This document shows, one piece after another, positions 26,983 to 35,510 of a stretch of DNA of 43,961 nt. The notes beneath the pieces are model-generated. The model was not told the DNA's origin, made no database searches, and worked only from the letters and a program-made list of their open reading frames with translations. The position numbers were made by a program, and so were the translations under genes. Position 1 is the first letter of the stretch; the number at the start of each line of letters is the position of its first letter. This DNA is from Defluviicoccus sp. bin129 (GTDB lineage Bacteria; Pseudomonadota; Alphaproteobacteria; MPNO01): contig MPNO01000040.1 in NCBI GenBank assembly GCA_002239065.1, forward strand, positions 1 through 43,961, written 5' to 3'.

Positions 26983-27972
26983 TCAGCCGCCGGCGATGCG
27001 GTCGGCCAGGCTGCCCACCGCGGTCGCGAACAGGTTGGAACGGTTCCACCTGAGGATCGCGCGGAAATTGTCGTAGACCACATAGGGCGGCCCGTTCACC
27101 CCGCCCGGCAGCAGGATCGAGGATCGCAGGTTGCGCCTCGGCAGGTCGCTCCCGTCGGGCAGGCGGACGCCGAGACGCTGCCAGTCGTTGAGCCCCTTGC
27201 GGATCTTGAGCCCCGCCAGCGATCGGTCGAAACCTTCCGGCAGCCGCACCCGGCGGCCCCAGGTCTGGTCGCCGCGCCAGCCCACCTTGCTGAGATAGTT
27301 GGCGGACGAAGCGAAGATGTCGGCCTGGGTGCCCCAGATATCGCGCCTGCCGTCGCCGTCGTAATCCACCGCGTAGCGCAGGAAGGACGACGGCATGAAC
27401 TGGTTCTGCCCCATCGCACCGGCCCAGGAGCCCATCATCGCCTTCGCCGCGATATGGCCCTGGTCGACGATGGTGAGCGCGTTGAACAGCTCCTTGCGGA
27501 AATAGGCCGACCGCCGCCCGTCGAAGGCGAGCGAGGCGAGCGCCTGGATGACCGGGAACCCGCCGAGATGGCGCCCGAAATCGGTCTCGATCCCCCACAG
27601 GGCGACGATGAAGCGGGGCTGCACGTTGTATTTCGCCGAAACCCTGCGCAGCAGGTCCCGGTGCTCGGCGAGCCGCGCCCTCCCCTTCTCGACGCGGGCC
27701 TTCGACACCACGCGCGTGAGGTACTGGTCCAGGGTGAGCTTGAATTCCGGCTGCTTGCGGTCGAGCTCGACCACCCGGGCGATCGGGCGGATGTCCGACA
27801 GCGCGGACACGATCGTCGCTTCCTTGAGGCCCCGTTCGCGCGCCTCCTTGCGAACCCCCTCCAGCCACGCGTCGAAACCGGTCGCGGCGCCGGCCGGCGC
27901 GCCGGCGAGCGCGAGGGCGGCGACAAGAACGCCGCGGAAGACTCTGTGCCGCCGGGCGGCTCGATCTGGCAT
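26983..27972 (-). CDS. mltB: Lytic murein transglycosylase (MltB/SltB family)
   Basis: A 329-residue periplasmic enzyme that cleaves the MurNAc-GlcNAc bond with 1,6-anhydro product. After a signal peptide (hydrophobic GVLVAALALAGAPAGAA) come the catalytic-Glu segment FIVALWGIETDFGRHLG, AMMGSWAGAMGQNQFMPSSFLRYAVDYDGDGRRDIW, and a C-terminal NRSNLFATAVGSLADRI. ATG at 27972, preceded by AGAGGGG, is chosen over ATG at 27987. It heads the minus-strand mltB-rlpA-tmk-holB-metG-tatD run. Confidence 0.93.
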   Translation of the reverse strand: MPDRAARRHRVFRGVLVAALALAGAPAGAATGFDAWLEGVRKEARERGLKEATIVSALSDIRPIARVVELDRKQPEFKLTLDQYLTRVVSKARVEKGRARLAEHRDLLRRVSAKYNVQPRFIVALWGIETDFGRHLGGFPVIQALASLAFDGRRSAYFRKELFNALTIVDQGHIAAKAMMGSWAGAMGQNQFMPSSFLRYAVDYDGDGRRDIWGTQADIFASSANYLSKVGWRGDQTWGRRVRLPEGFDRSLAGLKIRKGLNDWQRLGVRLPDGSDLPRRNLRSSILLPGGVNGPPYVVYDNFRAILRWNRSNLFATAVGSLADRIAGG

Positions 27973-28085
27973 CGCCCCTCTCCGCATCCTCGACCGGGCC
28001 GGAAGCCCGACCGTTAGTGCCACGGTTCGGACGACTCGGCAACGAAGTTCGCCCGCCGCTGGCCAGCGCGGTGGCACGGCTCTAT

Positions 28086-29960
28086 ATGAGCGGGCATGCG
28101 CGGGATGCAAGCGAACCGGCCGTGACGGAGGCGGCACGCAGCGGGTCGGGCCGCAAGCTGGAGGACGGGTTCGAGTGGCGCGCGCTGGCCGCGCTGCTGC
28201 CCTATCTCTGGCCGCGGGGCGAGATCGAGATCAAGCTGCGGGTGGCGGCGGCGCTCGCTTTGCTGGCGTTCGCCAAGCTCGCCACGGTCTACATACCGGT
28301 CCTCTACAAGGAGGCGGTGGACGTCCTCGGCGGCGAGGCCGGGGCCGTGGTGGCGGTGCCGGTGGGCGTGATCCTCGGCTACGGAATCGCCCGGCTGCTG
28401 GCGACCGCGTTCGGGGAGCTTCGCGACGCGGTGTTCGCCAAGGTCGGCCAGCGCGCGATCCGCCGGGTCGCGCTCGCCACCTTCCGGCATCTGCACGGGC
28501 TTGCGCTGCGCTTCCATCTCGAGCGCCAGACCGGCGGGCTGTCGCGGGCGATCGAGCGCGGCACCAAGGCGATCGATTTCCTGCTGCGCTTCGCGCTGTT
28601 CCACATCATCCCGACCCTGCTCGAGCTCGCCATGGTCTGCGGCATATTGTGGACCCTGTTCAACTTCTGGTTCGCGCTGGTGACGCTGGTCACCATCGCC
28701 GGGTTCGTCGCCTACACGATGGTCGTCACCGAATGGCGCCTCAAATACCGCCGGCGCATGAACGAGTCCGACCAGGAGGCGAACACGCGGGCGATCGACA
28801 GCCTGCTCAACTACGAGACCGTCAAGTATTTCGGCAACGAGGCCTACGAGGCGCGCCGCTTCGATTCCGCGCTCAGGCGCTACGAGCGGGCGGCGGTGAC
28901 CAGCAACGCCTCGCTGTCGCTGCTCAATATCGGCCAGGCGGTGATCGTCGGCTCGGGGCTCGCCGCGATCATGCTGATGGCCGGCTACGGCGTCGCCGGC
29001 GGCACCATGACCGTGGGCGATTTCGTGATGGTCAACACATACCTGATCCAGCTCTATCTGCCGCTCAACTACCTCGGCTTCGTCTATCGCGAGATCAAGC
29101 AGTCGCTGACCGACATGGAGGCGATGTTCTACCTGCTCGGCGTCGCGCCCGAGGTCGAGGACGCGCCGCGCGCCCCGCCGCTGGCCGACGGTCCGGGCGA
29201 GATCGTCTTCACCGGGGTCTGCTTCGAATACGATCCCCGGCGCCGCATCCTGCACGATGTCAGCTTCGCCGTGCCGGCCGGACGCCGCACGGCGATCGTC
29301 GGCTCCACAGGCGCCGGCAAGTCGACCCTGTCGCGCCTGCTCTACCGGTTCTACGACGCGACCGAAGGCACCATCGCCATCGACGGGCAGGAGATCCGCG
29401 GCGTCACCCAGGCGAGCGTCCGCGCGGCGATCGGGATCGTCCCGCAGGACACCGTGCTGTTCAACGACACCGTCTACTACAACATCGCCTATGGGCGGCC
29501 CGACGCGACGCCGGGCGAGGTCGAGGCGGCGGCGCGCAGCGCGGCGATCCACGACCAGATCATGGCGATGCCGGACGGCTACCAGACCGTGGTCGGGGAG
29601 CGCGGCCTCAAGCTGTCGGGCGGCGAGAAGCAGCGCGTGGCGATCGCCCGGACCATCCTCAAGCGTCCCCGCATCCTGATGTTCGACGAGGCGACCTCGG
29701 CGCTGGACACCCGCACCGAGCGCGAGATCCAGGTCGCGCTGAAGGAGATCTCGCGGGACCGGACGACGCTGGTGATCGCCCATCGGCTGTCCACCGTGGT
29801 CGATGCCGACGAGATCCTGGTGCTGGAGCACGGGCGTATCGTCGAGCGCGGCACCCATGCGGCGCTGCTGGGGATGAACGGCACCTATGCGCAGATGTGG
29901 GCCCGGCAGCAGGAGGCGGGCGACGAGGTCGCCCTGCCGGAAACCCCCCTGCCCGCCTGA
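28086..29960 (+). CDS. Atm1-type ABC exporter (fused permease and ATPase)
   Basis: A half-transporter of 624 residues, homologous to mitochondrial Atm1 and the bacterial Atm1 that exports glutathione-metal or glutathione-persulfide species. The N-terminal transmembrane domain has six predicted helices and the family segments LERQTGGLSRAIERGTKAIDF and SLLNYETVKYFGNEAYE. The ATPase has Walker A GSTGAGKST, Q-loop IGIVPQDTVLFNDT, signature LSGGEKQRVAIAR, Walker B ILMFDEATSALD and the H-switch IAHRLST. ATG at 28086 is preferred to the GTG at 28017, which would intrude on the promoter shared with the divergent mltB. Confidence 0.93.
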   Translation: MSGHARDASEPAVTEAARSGSGRKLEDGFEWRALAALLPYLWPRGEIEIKLRVAAALALLAFAKLATVYIPVLYKEAVDVLGGEAGAVVAVPVGVILGYGIARLLATAFGELRDAVFAKVGQRAIRRVALATFRHLHGLALRFHLERQTGGLSRAIERGTKAIDFLLRFALFHIIPTLLELAMVCGILWTLFNFWFALVTLVTIAGFVAYTMVVTEWRLKYRRRMNESDQEANTRAIDSLLNYETVKYFGNEAYEARRFDSALRRYERAAVTSNASLSLLNIGQAVIVGSGLAAIMLMAGYGVAGGTMTVGDFVMVNTYLIQLYLPLNYLGFVYREIKQSLTDMEAMFYLLGVAPEVEDAPRAPPLADGPGEIVFTGVCFEYDPRRRILHDVSFAVPAGRRTAIVGSTGAGKSTLSRLLYRFYDATEGTIAIDGQEIRGVTQASVRAAIGIVPQDTVLFNDTVYYNIAYGRPDATPGEVEAAARSAAIHDQIMAMPDGYQTVVGERGLKLSGGEKQRVAIARTILKRPRILMFDEATSALDTRTEREIQVALKEISRDRTTLVIAHRLSTVVDADEILVLEHGRIVERGTHAALLGMNGTYAQMWARQQEAGDEVALPETPLPA

Positions 29961-30005
29961 CGCGGCCGTTGTCAGCCCGCGCGGCGGGCGGCAATATGGC
30001 GTCCC

Positions 30006-30827
30006 ATGGTGTCGCAAAATTCCATCGACGATTTGGCCCGGCGGATCGGCGACGGTTGCCTGCTGGCGCTCCCGAAGCCGGAGGCGGGCGCCTCGATGGC
30101 GGTCCTGCGGGCGCTGGTCCGCCGCGGTGCCAGGGACCTCCGGCTCTGGTGCCTGCCCGCTTCGGGCCTCCAGGTCGACCTCCTGGTCGGCGCCGGCTGC
30201 GTGGCCTCGGTCGAGTGCAGCGGCGTCTCGCTCGGCGAGTTCGGCGCCGCGCCCCGCTTCCGCCGGGCGGCCGAAAGCGGGACCGTCCGTATCGTCGACA
30301 CCACCTGCCAGGCCATGTACGCCGCCGTGCAGGCGGGCGAGAAGGGCAGCCCGTTCGTCGCGCTGCGCGGCATCGTCGGCTCCGACATCCTCGCTCACCG
30401 CGACGACTGGCGGGTGATGCAGAACCCGTTCGCTTCGGGGGAGGACCCGGTCGTCGTCCTGCCGGCGGTGCGGCCCGACATGGCGCTGATCCACGCCCGG
30501 CTCCGCGATTCACGCGGCAATCTCTGGGTCGGGAACGCGCGTGAGGCGATCGTGCTCGCCCATGCGGCCCGGCAGACGGTCGCCACCTTCGAGGCGCATT
30601 ACGACGGCAATTTGCTCGACGACGAGCGCATGACGGCCGGCACCATCGCGCCGATCTATGTCGAGGCCGCCGCCCACGCGCCGCGCGGCGCCTGGCCGCT
30701 GGCCCTTCCCGGCGCCTACCCGGCCGACCGCAAGCACCTCGCCGGCTACGCCGCCGCCGCCGCCAGCGAGGACGGTTTCGCGGCCTGGCTCGACCGGCAC
30801 GTGCTGGGCGTCGGCGCGGCCGCGTGA
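30006..30827 (+). CDS. CoA-transferase family I, subunit A
   Basis: A 273-residue alpha-type subunit (glutaconate/3-oxoacid CoA-transferase superfamily, also including the IpdA hydrolases). The Rossmann-like core shows IGDGCLLALPKP, a Gly-rich turn, ALRGIVGSDILAH and DMALIHARLRDSRGNLWVG, the last being typical of the family. The next gene starts within its stop codon, so the two form a heteromer. Substrate is not determinable from sequence; a short- or medium-chain acyl-CoA is the default inference. Confidence 0.85.
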   Translation: MVSQNSIDDLARRIGDGCLLALPKPEAGASMAVLRALVRRGARDLRLWCLPASGLQVDLLVGAGCVASVECSGVSLGEFGAAPRFRRAAESGTVRIVDTTCQAMYAAVQAGEKGSPFVALRGIVGSDILAHRDDWRVMQNPFASGEDPVVVLPAVRPDMALIHARLRDSRGNLWVGNAREAIVLAHAARQTVATFEAHYDGNLLDDERMTAGTIAPIYVEAAAHAPRGAWPLALPGAYPADRKHLAGYAAAAASEDGFAAWLDRHVLGVGAAA

Positions 30828-31558
30828 GCGCACCGCCGACGCGGGACGAATTTCTGGCCTGCGTTCTCGCGCGCGAGATCGAGGGGCTCGACAACGTCGC
30901 GGTGGGGACCAACTCCCCGGTCGCGGCGACGGCGGCGCTGCTGGTCGAGGCCGAGAGCGGCGGGCGCACACGGGCCAGCATCCTCGGCAGCAGGCGCTAC
31001 AACCCGTTCAACGACGGCGGCAGCGAGCTGCACGACCGGGCCGCGCAGGGGCGCATCGACGCGTTCTTCCTGGGCGGCGGCCAGATCGACGGGGCGGGCA
31101 ATATCAACCTCGTCGGCACCGGCGAGTACCCCGACGTAAAGGTCCGGTTTCCAGGCAGTTACGGATCGGCCTTCCTCTATTTTCTGATCCCGCGCGTGAT
31201 CCTGTTCCGCGAGGAGCACAGCCGCCGCGTGCTGGTCCCCAGGGTCGACTTCGTGAGCGCGCCGGGCACCAGCCCGCCTTCGGTCCACCGCAGCGGCGGC
31301 CCCCACGCGCTGGTCACCCGGCTGTGCGCGATGGCGTTCGACCGGGACGAAGGCGGGTTCCGCCTGCAGAGCCTGCATCCGGGGGTGAGGCTGGACGCGG
31401 TCCGCGCCGCCACCGGCTTCGCCTTCGACACCCCGGCCGAGGTGCCGGAGACGTCCCCTCCCGAACCCGGCCGGCTCGCGCTGATCCGCGAAATCGTGCG
31501 CGAGCGGGTGGCCGAGACCTACCCCGAATTCGCCGCGACGCGGATCGGCCCCGGGTAG
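30824..31558 (+). CDS. CoA-transferase family I, subunit B
   Basis: A 244-residue beta-type subunit that starts with GTG overlapping the stop of subunit A. Conserved features are GTNSPVAATAALL, RIDAFFLGGGQIDGAGNINLVGTGEYPDVKVRFPG, the pattern HPGV in the C-terminal part and a TGF/D-rich tail. In true transferases the catalytic Glu sits in an E-N-G or E-S-G turn after the first helix; here LLVEAESGG is the only candidate and needs structural alignment. If it is not equivalent, the pair may be a ring-opening hydrolase like IpdAB. Confidence 0.83.
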   Translation: MSAPPTRDEFLACVLAREIEGLDNVAVGTNSPVAATAALLVEAESGGRTRASILGSRRYNPFNDGGSELHDRAAQGRIDAFFLGGGQIDGAGNINLVGTGEYPDVKVRFPGSYGSAFLYFLIPRVILFREEHSRRVLVPRVDFVSAPGTSPPSVHRSGGPHALVTRLCAMAFDRDEGGFRLQSLHPGVRLDAVRAATGFAFDTPAEVPETSPPEPGRLALIREIVRERVAETYPEFAATRIGPG

Positions 31559-31574
31559 CGGCAAGACCTCCCGG

Positions 31575-31970
31575 TCAGCCCCCGCCGATCGGTCCGGCGA
31601 CGGCAGCCAGCGCTTGATCGAATGTCTTGATATCCCCGACGCCGCGCCGCCGACAACTCGCCAGGTGGCAGAGATCGCGGGCGCCGAGGGTCGGAAAGCG
31701 GTCGTGAAGCCGACGGGCCAGCATCACGTCTTCAAGGGTCAGCGGCCAGAGGTCGATTTCGCAGTTCTCGATGAGCTGGAGCGCCGCATCGAGCGTCGCC
31801 ATCCGCCCGACCCGCAGATAGGCATGCATCAGCTCCTGCGCTACCTCCACGGACGTGACGAGGGGGATGCGGTCGCGGTTGCAGGCGACGAAGAAGCTCC
31901 GTGCCGGTTGACGGAGCGGATGCGAATTTCCGACCGCATACATGAACACGTTGGTGTCGACGAAGATCAT
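31575..31970 (-). CDS. vapC: PIN-domain RNase toxin (VapC family)
   Basis: A 131-residue PIN domain. Acidic metal-binding residues are visible: Asp5 in IFVDTNVFMYAVG, Glu in SVEVAQELMHAY, and Asp in LGARDLCHLA plus the final IKTFDQAL. VapC toxins cleave initiator tRNA or rRNA. The start codon overlaps the antitoxin stop by 4 bp, the standard antitoxin-first order. Confidence 0.9.
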   Translation of the reverse strand: MIFVDTNVFMYAVGNSHPLRQPARSFFVACNRDRIPLVTSVEVAQELMHAYLRVGRMATLDAALQLIENCEIDLWPLTLEDVMLARRLHDRFPTLGARDLCHLASCRRRGVGDIKTFDQALAAVAGPIGGG

Positions 31971-32242
31971 GTATCGGTCGCGCCCCGCCGCCGGGATTCG
32001 TCGATCGCGGCCAGATGTTCGTCCCAGTCCGGCTCGGTATCAGCCCCCCCCAGCGCGTCGCATTGCCGAAAAAACCTTTCCACATCGGCCGGCGACCGGA
32101 ACGGGCGAGCTTGCTGCCGCCTGAGAAGCCGCTCCTGGGCGGCGGCCCGAAGCCAGGCGCTCAGGGACAGGCCTTCTCGCCGCGCCTGGTGTGCGTAGCG
32201 TTCCCGATCTTCATCGGGAATGACGAGTTGAACACGGGCCAT
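31967..32242 (-). CDS. vapB: VapB-like antitoxin, ribbon-helix-helix type
   Basis: A 91-residue partner of the PIN toxin. ARVQLVIPDEDRERYAHQARREGLSLSAWLRAAAQERL matches the ribbon-helix-helix pattern (beta strand, helix A, G-x-S-L-S-x-W-L helix B); the C-terminal half, rich in Asp, Glu and Phe, would wrap the toxin. ATG at 32242 is used because upstream codons run into the promoter and operator. Confidence 0.82.
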   Translation of the reverse strand: MARVQLVIPDEDRERYAHQARREGLSLSAWLRAAAQERLLRRQQARPFRSPADVERFFRQCDALGGADTEPDWDEHLAAIDESRRRGATDT

Positions 32243-32265
32243 CGGATGTGCACCGAAGATATGGA

Positions 32266-32295
32266 TGTGTAAGTAATTCACACAAAATCGCTCAA
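32266..32295 (-). promoter_or_regulatory. vapBC promoter with overlapping operator-like palindrome
   Basis: Reading leftwards: TTGAGC (32295-32290), 17-bp spacer, TTACAC (32272-32267). Overlapping it is the imperfect palindrome TGTGTAAGTAATTCACACA at 32266-32284. Binding of VapB-VapC there would give the autoregulation known for such modules. Confidence 0.5.
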
Positions 32296-32324
32296 CGATC
32301 AATCCGCATCGCCGCGCGCCGGAC

Positions 32325-32348
32325 GCCCGCGTTTACGCCCGCGTTTAC
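32325..32348 (+). repeat. Two tandem 12-bp repeats (GCCCGCGTTTAC) between vapB and the TRAP gene
   Basis: GCCCGCGTTTAC occurs twice head to tail at 32325-32336 and 32337-32348, about 80 bp before the TRAP gene start. Could be paired operator half-sites for the TRAP operon; no other evidence. Confidence 0.5.
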
Positions 32349-32429
32349 ACGGACCGGCCGTTGGGCGAAAATCCCGGGCCGCGCGGCGTTCGCCGGGTCG
32401 GTTGGCTAATCATCGAGGAGATTGTCACG

Positions 32430-33455
32430 ATGGGGACAAGACGTCTGGGAGCCTGCGCGTTCGCGCTGGCCCTCCCCGCCCTCGCCCTGATGGCGGGCGG
32501 CGCGCCGGCCCTGGCGCAGGGCAAGCATGTCATGAAGCTCGCGATCGTGGTCGCGAACGATCCGCTGCACGAGTTCATCCGGGAATACAAGCGCCAGATC
32601 GAGATAAAGTCTGGCGGCAAGATCACCGCCCAGCTCTTCCCGTCCGCCCAGCTCGGCAAGATCCCACGGCTGATCGAAGGGCTCCAGCTCGGCACGGTCG
32701 AGTTCTTCGGAACCCCGGCGGGCTTCCTCAAGGGCGTCGACCCGCGCTTCCAGGTTCTCGAAGTACCGGGCGTCTTCAACAGCGACGCGCACGCCCACAA
32801 GACGATCACCGACCCCAAGTTCCGCGACAAGTTCCTCAACGTGGCGGTCAAGAAGGGCGTCAAGGGCGTCAGCATCTGGATGTACGGCCCGACCTCCTAC
32901 GCCTCGCTCACCCCGGTGCGCAAGCTGGGCGATTTCAAGGGCATGAAGTTCCGCGTGCTGGCCACCAAGGTGGAGACCGAGGTGATGGCGCGTCTCGGGG
33001 CGACCGGCGTGCCGATGCCCTATTCGGAGACCCTGCCGGCGCTGCAGCGCAAGCTGATCGACGGCATCCGCTCCAACATCACGGTCATGGCCGCGACCAA
33101 ACATTTTACCGAGGCCAAATTCATTACTGTCGTCAATGACACGTACATTCCCTGCATCGGCTTCGTCTCGATGGCGTTCTACAACAAGCTGCCGCGAGAC
33201 CTGCAGCAGGCGGTGGACGATGCCGGGAAGGCCGTCGAGAGCTTCATGTTCAAGACCGCGCAGGATTATGGCTCGCGCGCCGAGCAGAAGTGGCGCGACG
33301 GCGGGGCGGAGGTCATCCGCCTGTCCGCGGCCGACCAGAAGAAGTTCATGGAGACGGTTGGGCCGATCGGCGACGACATCCTGGGCCAGCGCAAGGACAC
33401 CAAGGAGATGTTCGAGCTGATGAAGGCCGTCGCCAAGTCGCACGCCGGAGTCTGA
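32430..33455 (+). CDS. TRAP transporter solute-binding protein (DctP family)
   Basis: A 341-residue periplasmic binding protein. A Sec signal with cleavage after ALA (residue 29) is followed by the DctP fold: PLHEFIREYKRQIEIKSGGKITAQLFPSAQLGK, IEGLQLGTVEFFGTPAG, and the ligand-site Arg in KFRVLATKVETEVMARLGATGVPMPYSETLPALQRKLIDGI. GAGGAG 10-15 bases upstream supports ATG 32430. TRAP systems need a small and a large membrane protein (DctQ/DctM); none is present nearby, so this is an orphan binding protein whose permease must lie elsewhere. Its neighbours suggest an organic-acid substrate. Confidence 0.9.
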   Translation: MGTRRLGACAFALALPALALMAGGAPALAQGKHVMKLAIVVANDPLHEFIREYKRQIEIKSGGKITAQLFPSAQLGKIPRLIEGLQLGTVEFFGTPAGFLKGVDPRFQVLEVPGVFNSDAHAHKTITDPKFRDKFLNVAVKKGVKGVSIWMYGPTSYASLTPVRKLGDFKGMKFRVLATKVETEVMARLGATGVPMPYSETLPALQRKLIDGIRSNITVMAATKHFTEAKFITVVNDTYIPCIGFVSMAFYNKLPRDLQQAVDDAGKAVESFMFKTAQDYGSRAEQKWRDGGAEVIRLSAADQKKFMETVGPIGDDILGQRKDTKEMFELMKAVAKSHAGV

Positions 33456-33468
33456 TGGCGGAACGGAC

Positions 33469-33499
33469 GGGGCCGCCGTCGCCGGCGGCGGCGGTCCCC
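33469..33499 (+). other. GC-rich stem-loop between TRAP gene and ADH
   Basis: GGGGCCGCC (33469-33477) can pair with GGCGGTCCCC (33490-33499) with one bulge. It is followed by CTCCTCTC, not a T run, so it is a weak terminator or an mRNA-stabilising hairpin at the 3' end of the binding-protein gene. Confidence 0.35.
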
Positions 33500-33521
33500 T
33501 CCTCTCGAGGAAGACGACGCC

Positions 33522-34631
33522 ATGGCGGAAAAGGCCAACGCGGCGGTGCTCACGGCGCCGCGCAGCTTCGAGTTCCGCGACTTCGCCCTGCCCGATATCG
33601 GACCCGACGAGGGCGTGCTCCGGGTCGAGGCGGCGGGGCTCTGCGGCACCGATTACGAACAATATACCGGCCACCTCGCCGGCACGCCGTGGGACATCAC
33701 GCCGATCATCCCGGGGCACGAGATCGTCGGCTGGCTCGACCGGGTGGGGCCGGAGGCGGCCAGGCGCTGGAACGCCAGGGAAGGCGACCGGGTGGTGGTC
33801 GAATCGATCATCCCCTGCGGCCATTGCTTCCAATGCGCGATCGGCAAGACCACGCTGTGCGAGAGCAACATGGGTTACGGGCTCTACGCCTCCACCGAGA
33901 CGGCGCCGGGTCTCTGGGGCGGCTATGCGAGCCACATGTATCTCCACCCCAAGACCCAGGTGCACAGGGTCTCCAACGATATCCCGCGCGATATCCTGTC
34001 GCTCTTCAACCCGCTCTCCAACGGCGTGCGCTGGGCCTACGAGGCGCCCGACACCCGGATCGGCGAGACCGTGGTCATCGAGGGCCCGGGACAGCGCGGG
34101 CTGCTCTGCGTCGTGGCCGCGCGCGAGGCCGGGGCCGGCACGATCGTCGTCACCGGCACGGCGGAGGACGGCCACCGGCTGGAGCTCGCGCGGCGGCTCG
34201 GCGCCGACATCACGATCGATGTCGACACCGAGAACGCGGTCGAGCGGGTCCGCGAAGCGACCGGCGGCCGGGGCGCCGATGTCGTCGTCGAGGTCTCGGC
34301 CGGCGCCACCCAGCCCATCGTCGATGCGGTCGACATGGTGCGGCGCGGCGGGCGGATCGTGCTCGCCGGTCTCAAGAGCTTCAAGCCGGTCGGCAACCTG
34401 GTCACCGACAAGATCGTGATCAACGAGATCCGGCTGATCGGCCTCCTGTCTGCCGGCTGGGTGTCGATCGAGCGCTCGCTCGACATCCTCAAGCGGCGCG
34501 GCGAAGAGCTCCGCCCGCTGTGCTCGCACATGTTTCCGCTGGAGCAGGCCGACACGGCGGTGCGGGCGCTGGGCCGCGAGGTCGACGACGGCAGCGAGGT
34601 CGTCCATATCGCGCTCGACGTCGCGGGCTGA
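33522..34631 (+). CDS. Zinc-dependent medium-chain alcohol dehydrogenase
   Basis: A 369-residue MDR-family oxidoreductase. The catalytic zinc ligands are in AAGLCGTDYEQY and IIPGHEIVGW; the structural zinc loop is IPCGHCFQCAIGKTTLC (four Cys). The Rossmann part has VVIEGPGQRGLLCVVAAREAGA, in which the usual G-x-G-x-x-G is GPGQRG, and EVSAGATQPI. Substrate unknown. Likely co-transcribed with the TRAP, SDR and MetE-like genes. Confidence 0.9.
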   Translation: MAEKANAAVLTAPRSFEFRDFALPDIGPDEGVLRVEAAGLCGTDYEQYTGHLAGTPWDITPIIPGHEIVGWLDRVGPEAARRWNAREGDRVVVESIIPCGHCFQCAIGKTTLCESNMGYGLYASTETAPGLWGGYASHMYLHPKTQVHRVSNDIPRDILSLFNPLSNGVRWAYEAPDTRIGETVVIEGPGQRGLLCVVAAREAGAGTIVVTGTAEDGHRLELARRLGADITIDVDTENAVERVREATGGRGADVVVEVSAGATQPIVDAVDMVRRGGRIVLAGLKSFKPVGNLVTDKIVINEIRLIGLLSAGWVSIERSLDILKRRGEELRPLCSHMFPLEQADTAVRALGREVDDGSEVVHIALDVAG

Positions 34632-34663
34632 CGCAACCACTGAACACCGACGGAGACAACCGA

Positions 34664-35506
34664 ATGAGCGCCGATCTGAGCGGTACATCGATCCTCGTCA
34701 CCGGCGCCGGCCGCGGCCTGGGGCGCGAGATGGCGACCGCGCTCGCGGAAGCCGGGGCGAGCGTCGCCCTGATGGAGCGCGACCGGCCCGAGCTGGAGGA
34801 GGCGCTGGCCGAGATCGGCGCCGCGACGGATCCCGGCCGCCTGCTCGCGGTCCGGGGCGACGTCACCAGCGCGGATGACGCGAAGCGGGCGGTCTCGGAG
34901 GTGAGCGGGGCCTTCGGCCGGCTCGACATGCTGGTCAACAACGCCGCGCTCGGCCCGCAGGAGCACTCGCCCACCAACACCGCGCCGCGCCGGCCGATCT
35001 GGGAGGCCGATCTGGATCTCTGGCTGGCGACGCTCTCGGTCAACGCCTCCGGCCCCTACATCATGACCCGTGCCGCCCTGCCCGGCATGCTGGAGCGCGG
35101 CTGGGGGCGGATCGTCAACGTGACCACCAGCCTGGACACGATGATCAACCCCGGCCTCGGCCCCTACGGCCCCGCCAAGGCGGCGACCGAGGCGCTGACC
35201 TCCATCCTCGCCTTCGAGCTCGAGGAGACGGGGGTGACGGCCAACGTGCTGGTTCCCGGCGGGCGGGCCAATACAAGGATGATTCCGGCCGACGGCAAGT
35301 ACACCGACCGCAAATTCCTGATCCAGCCCGGGGTGATGCGCGCGCCGATCGTCTGGCTCGCCTCGCGGGCGACCGACGAGGTGAACGGCCGGCGCTTCCG
35401 CGCGGCGCTTTTCGACCCCGACATCCCGCCCGGGGAGGCGGCCGAGAAGGCGGGCGCCCCGGTCGCGTGGCGCGACCTGATGGGCCAGACGATCCACTAC
35501 ATCTGA
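34664..35506 (+). CDS. Short-chain dehydrogenase/reductase (SDR)
   Basis: A 280-residue classical SDR: cofactor motif TGAGRGLGREMA, NNAALG, Ser in VNVTTSLD and the catalytic YGPAK (Tyr-x-x-x-Lys) followed by the usual helix. ATG at 34664 follows the ADH by 32 bp. NAD or NADP preference is not obvious. It is a likely second oxidation step in the same pathway as the ADH. Confidence 0.9.
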   Translation: MSADLSGTSILVTGAGRGLGREMATALAEAGASVALMERDRPELEEALAEIGAATDPGRLLAVRGDVTSADDAKRAVSEVSGAFGRLDMLVNNAALGPQEHSPTNTAPRRPIWEADLDLWLATLSVNASGPYIMTRAALPGMLERGWGRIVNVTTSLDTMINPGLGPYGPAKAATEALTSILAFELEETGVTANVLVPGGRANTRMIPADGKYTDRKFLIQPGVMRAPIVWLASRATDEVNGRRFRAALFDPDIPPGEAAEKAGAPVAWRDLMGQTIHYI

Positions 35507-35510
35507 TCCC

